In this document: one piece after another, positions 1 through 12,194 of the stretch
How positions within the stretch are numbered: the first letter of the stretch is position 1
How the letters are laid out: every line of letters starts with the position of its first letter
Translations under genes and position numbers: made by a program
The notes under the pieces: generated by a model
What the model was told of the DNA's origin: nothing
Databases searched by the model: none
Seen by the model: the letters and a program-made list of their open reading frames with translations, nothing else
Assembly (NCBI GenBank): GCA_944470555.2
Contig: OX104127.1
Location: 152,225,776 to 152,289,775, forward strand
DNA length: 64,000 nucleotides
Reading direction: 5' to 3'
Source: Heterobilharzia americana
Lineage: Eukaryota > Platyhelminthes > Trematoda > Strigeidida > Schistosomatidae

Positions 1-284
1 CTGTTAGAGAAGAAACAAACCATCTTCAGTAAATTCACTTTGTGAAGACAATTTGATTCCGATTTTTACTCGAGAAATTCAAAAGACTACATTGACAACT
101 ACAAGAATGGTCAATTAGCTTTATTTATTTCATGAAAAAACTTCCTATGTAGCCGAAGTCAACAAACCTGGTTAGTTATTTCAGTGGTTTTTAGGATGTT
201 CAATTTAAAAATTTTGAGTTTCTGGGTCCTGTATAATTTCATGATCCTCTTGAGAGAAACTTGGCGAAATGAGCTTAAAACGTT

Positions 285-475
285 AATGACGGATAGTGGC
301 TAACAGTGGAGTCTAGGATGAGCGTTTCGTCCTATTTTGGACTCACCATTCAGCTGGATGTACCTGCACCGCAGTGAATGATGTTTCTCCCACTAAGACT
401 CGAAGCCTGAACCAGTCACTTCAAACGCCAGAGCGTTACCCAATAAGTCATTGAGTCATGATAACCTCTGTTGAG
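285..475 (-). mobile_element. Hammerhead-containing SINE (Sm-alpha-like), degenerate copy
   Basis: Read on the minus strand this has the family order: a tRNA-like head (RC of the GCCAGAGCGTTACC stretch, ~430-450), a short linker, then a hammerhead relic with stem II and GAAAC (RC of GTTTCGTCC at ~324). The core between CTGA and GA carries an extra ATGG, so the ribozyme is very likely inactive. It ends in the family's TAGCCACTATCC-type sequence near 291-302. Seen: family sequence and order. Known: schistosome Sm-alpha elements combine a pol III head with a hammerhead. Confidence 0.75.
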
Positions 476-1199
476 AGGACAAATCGTATTCTAGTTGCCA
501 ACATTTAATAACCTTCATCAGTATTTGTTGCAATGCATCTGATTGATAGATGACCACTGTACTCCCTTATCAATCATTCGTGAGTGGTAGTTATATTTTG
601 AAATGACTCCTCTTCTAAAGTTTCAAAATCTACTAGAAATTATTAGCGATAATCGAAACTTTAGTTTGCTTTTTGATTCTTCTTTGTTGTTCACCTGTAT
701 GATAATAAGGAATGAACATTGCACTGACTATGTAACCAATGCTTAAAGTCTTTTTCGGTTTTGTTTTTGCAATCTAGTTGTCACCTATGTGTGTGTCGAA
801 AATAATAATAATAATACATTTGTCTTAAATAAGAACAGTTTTGATCGATTTGTCTCGCATTTATCCACTATCTAACTTTTCCATCGTTTCATTAAATCAC
901 TTTTGCATTAGAGTCATGTACTTTTATTATCAAGGACAATTATTTTAGCTTTTAATTAAACTATATATCACTTTTTATCGATTATTATTTGAAGTACTTT
1001 AGTATTTTTGGATATGGATTGTATTCTGGATTGCTATTAGTGGTTTAAATAGCTATTCATTGTCACCTTATTTACTTCATTTTTAAACTTCTTCACTCAG
1101 ATGAAAATTGAAAGCCTAACTGACAGAATAAACTGTGAACGGAAATATTTCTTACCATTGCTTGATATACTTGTAAAACTCCGCAGTTATGATGGATCA
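476..1199. other. AT-rich spacer, nothing recognised
   Basis: About 0.7 kb with runs such as AATAATAATAATA near 800-815. No open frame of useful length and no repeat-family match was seen. Confidence 0.5.
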
Positions 1200-1375
1200 C
1201 ACTGTAGCTATCGTGTTTCAGTGGTCTTGTGAATAACGCTTTGGCGTTTAAAGCGAGGAGTATGAGGTCCGAGTTTCGGTGGGAATAACACTCACTGAGG
1301 TGCAGGTTCATCAAGCTGATGAGTTTCAAACAGGGCAAAACGCGCATCCTGAGTTCCTTTGCTATCCACAACCAA
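1200..1375 (+). mobile_element. Hammerhead-containing SINE, plus orientation
   Basis: The tRNA-like head runs ~1204-1282, with an A-box-like part (TTTCAGTGGTCTTGTGAATA) and a B-box-like GTCCGAGTTTC. A hammerhead relic follows: CTGATGAG at ~1315-1322, then CAGGGCAAAAC where the family has GGACGAAAC, and GCATCCTGAGTTCC as the cleavage/stem I side. The altered GAAA and stem II make activity unlikely. The open frame on the opposite strand is a shadow of this repeat. Confidence 0.78.
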
Positions 1376-1407
1376 GTAAGTTACCATAATAAATATTTCT
1401 ACTCAGT

Positions 1408-1612
1408 GATACTCGTAATTTCCCGTCCCTATATTGGACTGAATTACCCTAACTCCCCTGGTAGATGAGCTCTTATACGACTCGTGTTTCGTTCTATTGG
1501 AGACTCGTCAGCTGAATGCACCCCAGTGAGTGATGTTATTCTTACTGAGACTAGAAACTAGTACCCATCAGTTTAAACGCCAAAGCGTTATCCATCGGGC
1601 CATTGGAGCACA
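1408..1612 (-). mobile_element. Hammerhead-containing SINE, minus orientation, intact ribozyme core
   Basis: On the minus strand the tRNA-like head (RC of ~1570-1605) is followed by a hammerhead core with CTGACGA (RC of 1505-1511), a stem II pairing around CAATAG, GAAA (RC of 1487-1490) and a GTC triplet. Immediately after the triplet the usual CTGGATTCC stem I strand is missing: the sequence jumps into the family's distal tail (RC of 1408-1475). So the core is kept but stem I is lost by an internal deletion. It forms an inverted pair with the copy at 1200-1375. Confidence 0.75.
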
Positions 1613-3275
1613 AAAATTATCACTGGTGCATTGGGGATTATACTTGTAATATTTCTGAATTACACGATAAATGAGTTCGGTAGTCAACGGTCAACTAGGT
1701 ATTTATTTGATTTTTGTAGCTGTTGGACAACAATTTGATGGCTGACTATGAAATAGAAACTGAACAGGATTTAAAATTACACTGGTATAACAATATCATC
1801 GAGCAGCTTCGCTGATATCGTATTCATTTTAAGCACAATTGCAAAGTACTTATAAATGATTAATCTCACTTAGGGTAAATATGAGGAATTTATCTGACAT
1901 TTGAATGGAAATGCGAAACATGCGATGAATTTTGAATTAAAACACACCTTCTGAAAAGGTGTGCATATTGGTCGTAACTTTGTGAATAATTATCATTGTA
2001 AGCTTTCAAGTGTGAGACAAAGTGATCCGATTTCAGCTTTTTCATTCGCAGTCATCTAACACAATACTGTTTGAAAAAAACAACTCGTTAGCTACATCTG
2101 ATGTATTCGAAACACAAAACAGCTGTTCTTAATGTTTCTGTTTGACTGTACTACTGTTCACTTCGGTACTGGATTGTTTGATATTCTGTAACCTAGACTA
2201 TTTTAATCAGCTGCAAGTGGACAGATAAAGGCCATGGAGGAAGCGGTAGAGTAATGTATCGGTCAAAGTTAACGTACCCCACAAACATGTTAATAAATAT
2301 ATCCAGCTTAATTTGTAGATGGTTTTGCCCTTTGAGCTTCGATTTTCTCAGGTAGAGGACATATAGCCTGACGTTGAGAACTGTGCCTTGGTAAGGTAAA
2401 GCTCAACAACATACACATATGTATGCATATCGAAATACACGGGTTACACGTGTACACTTATGTCGCAATTCTAAAAAAACTAATCGCCTATAGAAATAAA
2501 TGACTCTATTATCCTATAGCCAGAGTGAAATTCACTGCATAAATGTACATGACCATAAAAACGTATGTATGTAGACATTTACGTACTTGAATTTATGCTG
2601 TCTAGTTATATTATGACGTTATTTGAGTATACAAATGCATACACTTCTATGCATTACAACTTCATTAGGCTTAAAAGCGAACTGCACATTCATTTACTTT
2701 ACAAAAAAAGATGAAGTAAGTTTCTAGTTTATTTTGTCCAAATGTAGTACCGTAAAGTGTGCTCGAAGAGAAGAGATTTACAGATAATTTTCGTAATTGT
2801 TATGAATAATAACAACTATCCATTAGTTTTTCCATAGAATACGGTAAGTGATAAAGACAAACACCATTATTTCGGTAGAAATTAAAGTTTACAGAATTAA
2901 CAAGTGATATAATTCACACTTGTAGAATGAACGTACCTAACTAATTTCGCATTTTTTCGAGACGAAGTTAATGTAGATTAAGTGATAACTTTCCTAATAG
3001 TTAAGTTTACCCCCGAGTTTATAGTAGTAGTAGTTGTTGTTGTCGTTGTTGTCAATGTAGCTGTAGTAGGAGTCTGCGTGCGCCATCTTATCAGAGCAAA
3101 CCATTATTACCGTAAAAGCCACCCTAATAAATAAAATAGCCCTAGCATGAAGACGTTCTACCTCTGGTAATATTTAATTGGGAAGGACACACCTCAAATT
3201 ATTCTGAAGTATTCGACTAGGAGAATTGTAAGAAATTGATTAAGTTCACTAGCTGAAGTTGACCGGGGAAAGGCT
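1613..3275. other. AT-rich spacer, nothing recognised
   Basis: About 1.7 kb without a supported gene. It contains a short imperfect triplet tract (TAG/TTG runs) at ~3021-3070. No homology to the repeat families of this window was noticed. Confidence 0.45.
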
Positions 3276-3345
3276 AAAAATCAGGACGCAATGAAAAATT
3301 GTTTTGTCCTGATTTGGGACTCCTCAGTGTCGTACACATACTATC
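3276..3345 (-). ncRNA. Hammerhead-like motif of the second (CTGAGGA) family
   Basis: RC of 3281-3329 gives CTGAGGA, matching the hammerhead consensus CUGANGA, then stem II GTCC/GGAC around CAAATCA, then AAAA in place of GAAA, then a small hairpin CAAT/ATTG and a GTC triplet. The layout is that of a type I hammerhead with a longer stem III than in the Sm-alpha-like copies. The G-to-A change in GAAA probably reduces activity. No tRNA-like head was identified beside it. Confidence 0.45.
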
Positions 3346-4261
3346 TCATACAGGAAACAGTTCAAGGTTATCATGCCTTGTATTTGACGTCTTCACCCAA
3401 CAACTGGCTCAAAGTTAAGTAATAAGTCTTTTTCATCTTCTGAGATCCACTGGTGATTGCAATCATGTTCAAATAAATATCGTTAGACACGCCTCCGCAG
3501 GCAAGTCATTTAGACTTTGGTGGGACAAGCTGCCATTTAAATAAAACTAATTAGAGGGCTTTATGATTGTTTCTATCAAAATTTTTGATTATTCATCTTG
3601 CCTTCGAAGTTTATATTGTTTAACTCACTGGAGCATTTCAACACAATCAAATGAATGGACATATGAAAGTATATTAACTTGAAATTACTTAGTAACCACA
3701 GCTGTCTTTGACCGGAAGCATATAAGTCTAAAAGATAACGGATTGAAGTTTTCAAAAACGAATATATGTAGCACTGAAGTGCTCTGAAGGAATCTAATGA
3801 AGTCTAAGATACTGAAAAACTATTGTGGTCTGTCTAAATGGAAGTCTAACACTTACAATTATTGCAGCAGAATCAAATCTTATTTTCTAAACTATCTCCT
3901 GGCATTAGATGCATGGAAACAATCCATGGAAAGCTTCAGATTTCAATTTTGCGACTGTTACTGAACATCAGGCGATATCTGCACTGACAAACTGAATATA
4001 AGGATTTCACATGGTGGTGCTGAATTGTGATAGAACGGAGACATAAAGATTTTCCGGTCCTCAGTATGCCATAAGCATGTCTTGGCATCTACTAACCATG
4101 TTGGATAGAAAGGCGACGAAAGCCCCACGACTAAATCATCCAGCTCAGATGACCCAACTTCACCCCAACACCTTTACTATTTATCACTTGATAAGGATAA
4201 TGTAAAGGTTACAGGGATATCGTGGAAGTAAGAAATATGCTAAATAGGGAATTATGTATCT
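3346..4261. other. Spacer, nothing recognised
   Basis: About 0.9 kb of non-repetitive-looking AT-rich DNA with no supported gene. Confidence 0.45.
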
Positions 4262-4612
4262 ATGTTTCTATCTAATCTGGTCCTGACGCGTAGGTCATTC
4301 GCGGCCTGAATAGTTCAGTGGTAAAGTTGCTGACTACAACACTAGGTGACACATTTTCAAGTCTCAGGCAGGAAATCGGTTCCATCGGGGTTTTAGATAC
4401 GCCTTGCTGACTAGTGCCAACAAGCACGAAACCTAGGTCTAGGGCTTCTTGCCGATTGCCTCCATCCAACTATCCATCTATCAAAGTGCACTGTGATGCT
4501 GAGCTGCCTAGTCTAGTGGTCACATTACAAAATGATCGGTAGGATTCGGTCAACACTTAGGACTAGACACCACAAAGTTGATCACTCTCCAGTGACTATT
4601 CAGTGTAGGGGA
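4262..4612 (+). mobile_element. tRNA-derived SINE, family without a hammerhead (copy 1)
   Basis: A tRNA-like head at ~4290-4370 has an A-box-like TAGTTCAGTGGTAA and a B-box-like TTCAAGTCTC. It is followed by ~240 bp of family body (GCACGAAACCTAGG, TTGCCGATTGCCTCCA, GTGCACTGTGATG and ACAAAATGATCGG stretches). The same body recurs at 18.96-19.2 kb and, inverted, at 49.97-50.33 kb. Pol III promoter boxes plus dispersed copies make it a tRNA-derived SINE (inference from structure). The 65-codon frame on the other strand is not a gene. Confidence 0.7.
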
Positions 4613-7230
4613 TTACGTACCTATCTTATATATTCACAAGTTAGTTGGGATTTTACATTTTTCCTCCTTGACATCAGTGTCCAGTGACAACCTTCGTATG
4701 GTAAATTTGTATACCACAGTGACATGATGAATGACGACGGCATAGATACCAAATTAAAGTGCTTTATAACTAGTTATTTGCATTGGAAATTTCCACAAAC
4801 TGAAAAATTTGTGCGAATTCACCTCAGTTCATCAAGTTGCATATACCACTAATCTAATTAATAGTCAAAATCTGTGTCTATGTCTTCTCTAAACCAAATG
4901 GCTTATTTACAAAAGGGTGAGTATCGATAAGAAATCGACTGGTCACTCATAAAAAGAAATAAAAGCAAAAAATGAAATTAAGAAATTTTCTAAGTTTACA
5001 CCTCATTCAATTTTCGTATACAATGAAATGAAAACCTTTTAGATTCTTTGTTCAATTAAATTTAACTTGGACACATTTCTACATTGACGTATATTTACCC
5101 TGCACTCCTGCGATTAGTTAAACGGTCGACTGAATGAATACGCCGATGGTTATGCATATCAAGCATATATCGGGACAAAAGGGAAAAAAATATTTAGCAA
5201 AGTTAGAGATTATTATTATTTTTAGAGAGCGGTTACTTAACTTTCAAATGTGGAATGAGGTCAAGATCTACCAAAAAAGCATAACACTTCATTTTAATTT
5301 CTTGATAATAAAAAATTAGCCATTGCGAAAGTAATGGAACGGGAAGTGATACTGAAGTCGTTTGAATAATGTGTCAGGGAATCACTAAAGCTTATTCTGG
5401 TTAGTTACTGCCTATCCAGATGCATGCAGAGATGTACCCGAAAAAGCATCTACTTACTGCGTAATACGAATAGTCAGACAACCTGTAATTCGAGCTGCAA
5501 GTTTGCCAGCTACAAGTGACGTAAAACTGAAGTTATTCATTTCAGATATAGTTCCTCAGTTGATTGTCTGAATGTATTCTGCTGATATTACTGCACAGAG
5601 CTCCTGGCAACTTCAATCTAAAAATAAACCTTATTAGTTTATGAAGACCTTTATAATGCAGATAACAGTATGATTCTGACTTACTAGTGGTTTTAGAATG
5701 AAGTCCCAATAGTGCCATATTTAGGGTGTTGTAAAATGACCCTACTCTGAAACTCATATTAATATGGAGTGTGTGATTTCCAGACAATTTACGGTGTCTT
5801 TCTCTTAATAAGCCTTATTTTTGTCATTTGTATATTATGCGAGTTAACAGCATTATTTCTGTGTTCAAAGTACACATGGCACTTCAAAAGTAAGCTTTGG
5901 CAAATCTCTCTGCTGGCATACCTTTTCCATATCCAATCAATCTTTTGAGACCTACATCATGACTGAATGTCCTAGGTATTTATTTGCTGACTACTTAAGT
6001 ACAATGAATGGAATAAAACCAAAGGATGAGGAATAGTTGGAATTCTTGTAGTTATTTCAAGGAACAAATGCAACAACGCAGACTACAAACTGTGGTTAAT
6101 ATTTGTAGCTCAGATTGTGGATGTTCAGGGTAACTTGTTCTTTGAGCTAAGATTTTAGTTGGCGAACTTTTCAGTGCAATGCTTCAGAAGGCTTTCTTGT
6201 GAGGTTCTGATCCACTGATAATGGTATCTAGCAAGACTTCAAAACGTTTACCAAATAAATTACCATCTCAAACAACACCTCACTCCGAACACGTGCTCCT
6301 TTGGGTTGACAACGCTGAGTGAAATATTTCTTTAAGTAAACTGCATAAATATTTTTCTGCAAATAGTCATGATGTAACGCATACAGTTTGAATTTATTAA
6401 TATGTTTTTGAACTTAGTCTGATGAATAATTTCTCTTGTACCGGTCTCTGTAACTTCTCAGTTTCATTTTTTTATTTACAGTAAATTATTGAAATTTCTA
6501 GTCTTAAAATTCGACATCTACATTTCCAGTTAAAATAAGCATGATTCGGTTCAAGGTTTGACTACATTGTTTCAACAATTTAAACAGTTTTCGTTACACA
6601 CTAACATAGACCAGAGAACCGTGAAGAAACATGGGACGTCTGCAAATGTTTCTTCATCGTACAAAAGGGATCTCGCATGCAATCAAACAATGACCTTTAG
6701 GTCTTGTGATGAGCTCATCCGTATTCCGTCCCTGGGCTGAATTACAACAATTCACACTGATTAGCTTAATCCAGTTGGAGATATTGGGTTACCGTTTTCC
6801 ATGGGCATCCATCAGAGATCTTTGTTTGTTTGAACTCTCAGACTACTGTTTACCATTGGAACTTGTAGAATTCCGTTTAGAAGTCAGCAACTCATAGTCA
6901 CTGGATTCCCCTTTAGTTGAGTAGTTTTTGAGTATCTAATCCCTTTAAAGCAGTGAATAGTCATCTGAAATTTGGTTCAGTTAAGACCAACTCATTAGGT
7001 GAACGCTACAGATTTTGTCCCAAAATGTGAATATCTTGTGTTCGATTTTATTTGACATCGTGAATGTATTTCGTTGAACAAGATAAGGATGAAATAGCAC
7101 CACCACTGCTTCCTGGCTTTCGAGCGACTTCTGAATATTGTAAACTCGCTTTGTAAACTATCTTGATTTCAATCAGTCCTCCAGATTTCACTCAAATGAA
7201 CAGTTTTACAATCACGGTAATTTGGTTTTG
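4613..7230. other. 2.6 kb spacer, nothing recognised
   Basis: Several open frames of 60-80 codons exist on both strands, but none shows a recognisable domain, biased composition or splice context. Treated as non-coding. Confidence 0.45.
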
Positions 7231-7520
7231 GCTAGCAGGAGAATCCAGGACGTGTGTTTCATTCTACTTAAGACCTGTCAGCTGGACGTACCTGCACCCC
7301 AGTGAGTGATGTTGTTCCCAATGAAACTCGAACCTCGTACCCATCGTTCCAAGCGCCAAGAAGTTGTCCACTATGCCACGGAGACACGACAGTTACTTCT
7401 TGTACAACGGGTAGTGGTTATCACTATTTATTGACACACTTGGAATTCTCTGTTGTTTCACTGGATCAAACTGTTCGACTTCTATTGGTATATGGCCTCC
7501 TATGCGGATGCCAATAGACG
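7231..7520 (-). mobile_element. Hammerhead-containing SINE with tail, minus orientation
   Basis: Begins (3' side of the element) with GGCTAGCAGGAGAATCCAGG. The hammerhead relic has CTGACAG where CTGANGA is required and ATGAAAC after stem II. The tRNA-like head and the distal tail (RC of ~7460-7515, the TTGGTATATGGCCTCCTATG stretch) follow. Both short open frames here are shadows of the repeat. Confidence 0.78.
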
Positions 7521-8229
7521 TGTAACAATTCGATTCCATAAAACAACAGTGAATTGCAAGCATAATAATAAATAACAATAGTCTTATAATCGTTTCTGTT
7601 ATATTCTTACTAGTGGCATATTGTTTTTATTGTCTGGAAATCCAACTAATGAGCTTTATTAATATGCATAAAAAAATTCATTGGATTCCTGGCTTATCTC
7701 TTTTTCTCCCTCATAATTTGCATCAACGATTGTTTGTGTTCTCAAGGTGTGCTTGTTGTAACTGAACAGGAAATTATTTTGTTTAAGATGAGACGACTGA
7801 CTAGTTTGGTCACTTGAATGATAAGTTATCATGTCGTTTTCACAGTCGAAATAGTCTTCAACATGCAAATTGCCTCTAAAATGTTTGTTTGCATAAAACT
7901 AGTCTTAAGTTGATCTTCAAAAACGGCTGAATTGGATAACATGAGGTCGATTTTGGATTATTGGGTAAATTCACCGTCGTTTACTGAGTGGAATAAGCAG
8001 ACTTGATCCTTCTGATCAATAAAGCAAAACAATATCATGACTTTTTCTATAGACTAATAAGTTAGGTTCAACCAAATACTAGTTAATTCAAAAATAATTA
8101 GTGAGACTTTCTGAGATATCTATGATTTGAAAGACTGTTTTGCAGGGTTTCGGGAAATACTAAAGGGGAAATAAGAACTTGAACAGCAACATAAAAATAA
8201 CAGAAGAAAGACGTAAGAGCTACGAAAAT
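7521..8229. other. Spacer with one unassigned open frame
   Basis: A minus-strand frame over 7659-7868 (about 69 codons, continuing upstream without a stop to about 7895) has a plausible, charged composition. It sits just downstream of a TTTTAG that could be a splice acceptor. No domain is recognised and no donor was found; it may be chance. Confidence 0.25.
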
Positions 8230-8345
8230 GTTCTTTTGGACGACTTCATTTTCTAAAGCCATACAGTCTTATTTATAACCATTCAGAATAAATAACAGTC
8301 TATTGTTAATCAGTAGGGATGGCACGGCAGGGTTAATAAATGCAC
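8230..8345. repeat. Dispersed repeat, pair with ~23.50-23.60 kb
   Basis: Shares an ~80-110 bp stretch with 23,500-23,600 (GACGA..TT/CATTCTCTAA.GC, ATTTATAA and AACAGTCTATT blocks in the same order, roughly 70% identical by eye). Its location near PLE terminal-repeat pieces suggests it may belong to a retroelement end, but this is not shown. Confidence 0.5.
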
Positions 8346-8584
8346 GTGATATCTTTGAACATAAAGGTCATGTTTAAGGTTGTGGACTGTCAATGATTCG
8401 GCAACGCAGAAATAAAGAATTCGAAGTCCTTTAGAAATGTGGGAAGGCACTTTGTAAACCACTCTTGAAGGAACTACAAGGAGTAGCTAGAAGTCCGGAG
8501 ATGACAAGATGTTCTAGAATAGAACTGTTAACATCTTTTCTATCCCCTGTGGATAACTAAGCTGAACAATTCCATTTTAGTCTA

Positions 8585-8690
8585 TTTATTAAAAACGTCA
8601 CAAAGTGAAACGGTATCACTTACTGTATAACATTTCGGACATAATTTATTGTCCATATTCACATAATGTAACTCCACAACTTTGAGACAC
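8585..8690 (-). repeat. Solo Penelope-like terminal repeat with hammerhead-like hairpin
   Basis: RC contains a GGAC-AATAAATTAT-GTCC hairpin followed directly by GAAATGTTAT, then a CGTTTCACTTTGTGAC-type end. The same order is seen at 11.9 kb, at 12.2 kb and in the terminal repeats of the PLE at 53-56 kb (GAAACGTCATC then TAAATAATCCTGTTTCACTG). Hammerhead motifs in PLE terminal repeats are established for eukaryotic PLEs; here the CUGANGA box before the hairpin is not well preserved. Confidence 0.55.
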
Positions 8691-11184
8691 AGTCAATATA
8701 GTTCCAACTGACAGAAGTTCGTGGGGACAAAGACGGGGATATCTGTCTTTGATTTATTCATTTACTGACCCAATTACTTCAAGCTGTGACTACTGGAATA
8801 ATATCAGCTTTATACTTTGCTGAATAATTTCACTGAATACTAACAGTTAACCTCAAGAAAGTATCTTACCAGAAAAGAGTCAATCAGTAACGAACCCCAT
8901 CCTCTTTTCCGTTGATAATTCTTCATTGCCCCAACCATATGATGTCGTACATTTATCCATCCGATTCAAACATAGAATGCCTTTTGTACAAACAAAGCCT
9001 CAGTTTACACTGGAATGAATGTAACCGGAACTGTAAATTCAGTTTTGATTTACTTCCACAAACTGCATTCATATATTCGGACATGTAAATTTGACTAAAA
9101 TCACTAGAAGGGTTGAATCAATTTGAAAATTGTATAACGTGCTATCAAATTCCTATGATATGATGAGTTTTTCTATCGACAGAAACGCTAGTCAAAGTCG
9201 GTCACTTACATTCAATCATAAGTGCTGCAGTTAACTGAATATGATTTGTGACTATCTCTGCTCTCGATGAAGGAAATAACTGTCCAGTATTTAAATCACT
9301 TCCATCTGCATGTTCAAAGTAGTTTACTAATGAAAAAGTTTATCAGCTAATTATATTAGTCAGTAATATGTTATAAAAGTTAGGAAACATGTGCAGAAAG
9401 AAATAATAAAACAATAAAGCCCAGTCTATTTTTACTAGTTAATTCCTTGGCGGTGAAGAATAAATGAGTCATAAATTAGCAAGTGTTAGTTTTAAGTCCT
9501 AATATTACACAAAAGCAGACACATGCCTACACCAGCGAAGCGCTGTTGGCCAGTCTGGTCGCACTAACTACACTCGATGTTTTAGCTCCATCTTTTTATG
9601 AATTCATCATCAAAACAATCCTCCACTTATTTGTAAATCGATCACTCCTGTCTCCTGAACATGAACATGTGTAAATAATTTCTTTTTACACAATGTCTTT
9701 CTGTTCAGTTTTCAGGCAGATGTTTTCTTTTAGTGTTTCATCATTACTTTTTTCTCCACATTGTTACCTCACTCATCAAGACACTGTCAACGTTACCTTT
9801 ACACCCTCCCGTCCCCCCTACTTTCGCGATGTTTGAATAAGGATAGTGACACCTGTTTACAATTAAGGGATGAAAGAATAAGTTGTTATGATAGTCGACA
9901 GAAAAATAAATAGGCTAGTTTTAAATGTGTATGCAATAAACTAGGTACTTAATGGAGGAGGTTACACTCTGGGGAAGATAGCTTTATTACATAACTGTGT
10001 CGTTTGTTTAATCACACTCACACACTTTACTTCAAGTGTTATGTACTACCAGCGATGTGTGAGGGTTTAATGACCCAAATTCAAGACAGGGAGATAGTAT
10101 ACAAAGCTCAAATCCTATCGAAATACTAAAACCTAGCTACTACATAGTCTTCAGTTTTCTATAGGTTAATGCATGTCAAATTCAAATAAATTCTTACTAA
10201 AATATAAATTACACCTATAATTTAGTGTGTAAGCCGTTTGTACTCTACTTTACTCGATTAGAAACTCAGCTTTCTAATAATGATTCATGAGTTTGCATTC
10301 ACGTCCGAATTTTACCGCATTTTGAGTAACCAGTTAGGATTGTTAGCCGCCATACATTAGAGGAGCCTTGTAATCTAGCGCATTAATCTGAAAGCAGCTG
10401 CTGAGTAGCAGGTACTATTCGCAATTTTACGCACTGATTCAAGTTCTCTTATATGACTACCGTATACGCAAAAGCTTCATAATTCACGATAGTTATATTT
10501 TTTTGGAATGAATCAAGTGTCGAAGTATAACATAGAACTTATTCAAGTTAAAGATAAACTTTTTCAATGAGTAATTTCAAATTCCCTCTCTTTCATCACG
10601 AATTACGTGGTAGACTTTCATTACATGAACATACTAATAAAAGATTATAACCGCTTATATTTCTAGGACAAAGTACTCTTTCTGTTTGTGAATCAACTTC
10701 CGATAAACAGTTTAGTGTTTGTCGGAATAAACAGGCAAAAGATATTATTCGTTTATAAGGATAGAAAAGTATTGATATTCTCAGAAGTCCTTCAAATGAA
10801 AATGCTTCTCTTCTGTACTAATAGGAAATTGCCGAAGGCGAAAATGTTTCTTCTGACATTTGAAAATTAAAGTGAAGTCACTTTCAACTCGAGCAGATAA
10901 GCGATCACATTCCTGACCCAAACTTGAAGTGACACCGCTCAGAGTTGCTTAGGAAATATAAATCCTCTTCAGCCTATATATACGCTCAACTATCAAATGG
11001 CCGTAGGTATAGAAAATAAGACCATGTCTTCATGGTAATGGCCTACAACTTCCCAAAATACAGCTAACACAAGTGTCACTATCTTATATGCAGCTTAGAT
11101 AACTACCAATTTGACTATCTGAGATAGATGTGGTTTGGTAGACTCGTACTGATAATAAGTGATGATTCCAAAGTGAAATGAAAG
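8691..11184. other. 2.5 kb spacer, nothing recognised
   Basis: Open frames of about 60 codons (for example at 9483-9674 and 10688-10870) have no recognisable domain. No family repeat was noticed. Confidence 0.45.
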
Positions 11185-11280
11185 TCTGGGCTGTGGTAGG
11201 ATTCGAACCAGCGACTACCGAATTTTAACCCGGTGCTCTGTCAGCTGGACTGTGAGACACGACTACTTACCAGATTTTAT
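11185..11280 (-). repeat. tRNA-like repeat head (third tRNA-derived family)
   Basis: RC reads CCAGCTGACAGAGCACC (A-box-like) and CTGGTTCGAATCC (B box), ending in ACCACAGCCCA. The T stem does not pair and the acceptor stem is poor, so a functional tRNA is not supported. Similar heads occur at 40.5, 40.75, 42.45, 42.7 and 42.9 kb, which points to a tRNA-derived SINE family. Confidence 0.55.
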
Positions 11281-11558
11281 TTTACATCACTTATATCGTC
11301 GATTGTGAACATAACTAATTTACAAATGTAGATTAAAGAGCGTCGAATGGCCAACTAATCTTGTCTTGTACATGGACATTTGTAACTAATATTATTCACT
11401 CTTAAATTCTGGTCCAATGCATTTGATCTTAAGAACTGCGTTACTTTATGGACAACTCTATGAGTCAATAAACTCAACAGGGATGACTTAGCATCCTTTC
11501 CGGATATGCAGAAAATCTGATTACCCATATCGCAAAGAGGACGACGAAATTAGGACTA

Positions 11559-11893
11559 GGATTGTATTTTCCCGACGTTGATTGAATCGAACTCATCGGT
11601 CTTTGTTGGTTTATGGACTCCTGCGCTGATGCCTCGATATTGCATGTGTTCCAAGTATATATTTATGATAAATACAAGCAAAAACACTGAAAACTATACC
11701 CATTGTACAACAAGTGGCTATTATGGCTCGGTAGCCTAGTGGATAATCCTCTGGCGTTTGAAGCTATCGGTCCCGAGTTCGAGTCCCACTGGAAACAATA
11801 TCACTCATTAGGAGGCAAATACATCCAGCTGATGGGTCCCAAATAGGACGAACCGCGCATCCTGGATTCCACTACTAGCCACTATCTATCATA
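11559..11893 (+). mobile_element. Hammerhead-containing SINE unit with left inverted tail
   Basis: Starts with an inverted copy of the family tail (11,571-11,655: GACGTTGATTGAATCGAACT through GATGCCTCGATATTGC). The tRNA-like head follows (11,722-11,795: A box GTAGCCTAGTGGATAA, B box GAGTTCGAGTCCC), then the hammerhead relic (CTGATGG at ~11,829; GGACGAACC where GAAAC is expected; ATC then CTGGATTCC). Two core changes make activity doubtful. The right tail is absent: a PLE terminal-repeat sequence begins at ~11,903. Confidence 0.78.
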
Positions 11894-11899
11894 AACTGA

Positions 11900-11995
11900 G
11901 TAAATGATGTCTCAAAGTTGTATAGTTATCGAAATATGGACAATAAATTATGTCCGAAACGTAATCCTGCAAATAACACTAATACATCAATTAAA
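11900..11995 (+). repeat. Solo Penelope-like terminal repeat, plus orientation
   Basis: Contains TATGGACAATAAATTATGTC with GGAC/GTCC pairing, then CGAAACGTAATCCTGCAAAT. This is the same hairpin-GAAACGT arrangement as at 8.6 kb and in the 53-56 kb PLE ends. It lies directly after the SINE that loses its right tail, as if inserted there or joined by deletion. Confidence 0.55.
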
Positions 11996-12194
11996 ATGGA
12001 ACTAAATTCCACCTTAATGCTTAAATTTTACCTTTATATCTCTGAGTGAACACTGAAGTAGTTGATAGCTAAAACTAATTACCATTTTGATAGAAACAAC
12101 AGTATGGTGAAGAATATCCACATGCATAATAAATTCATGAGCAAATTCCTCTTCACATGACTTTGTGTTTGCGAATAAAGGTATTTGCGACACT

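Noticed and set aside
7659..7868. 69-codon minus frame with plausible composition
   Set aside because: No donor site, no domain and a non-ATG first codon; kept only as a remark in the spacer entry.
11185..11280. Possible tRNA genes at 11.2, 37.8, 40.8, 42.7 and 50.2 kb
   Set aside because: A and B boxes are present but T and acceptor stems do not pair, and the sequences recur as heads of dispersed repeats, so they are SINE promoters and not tRNA genes.
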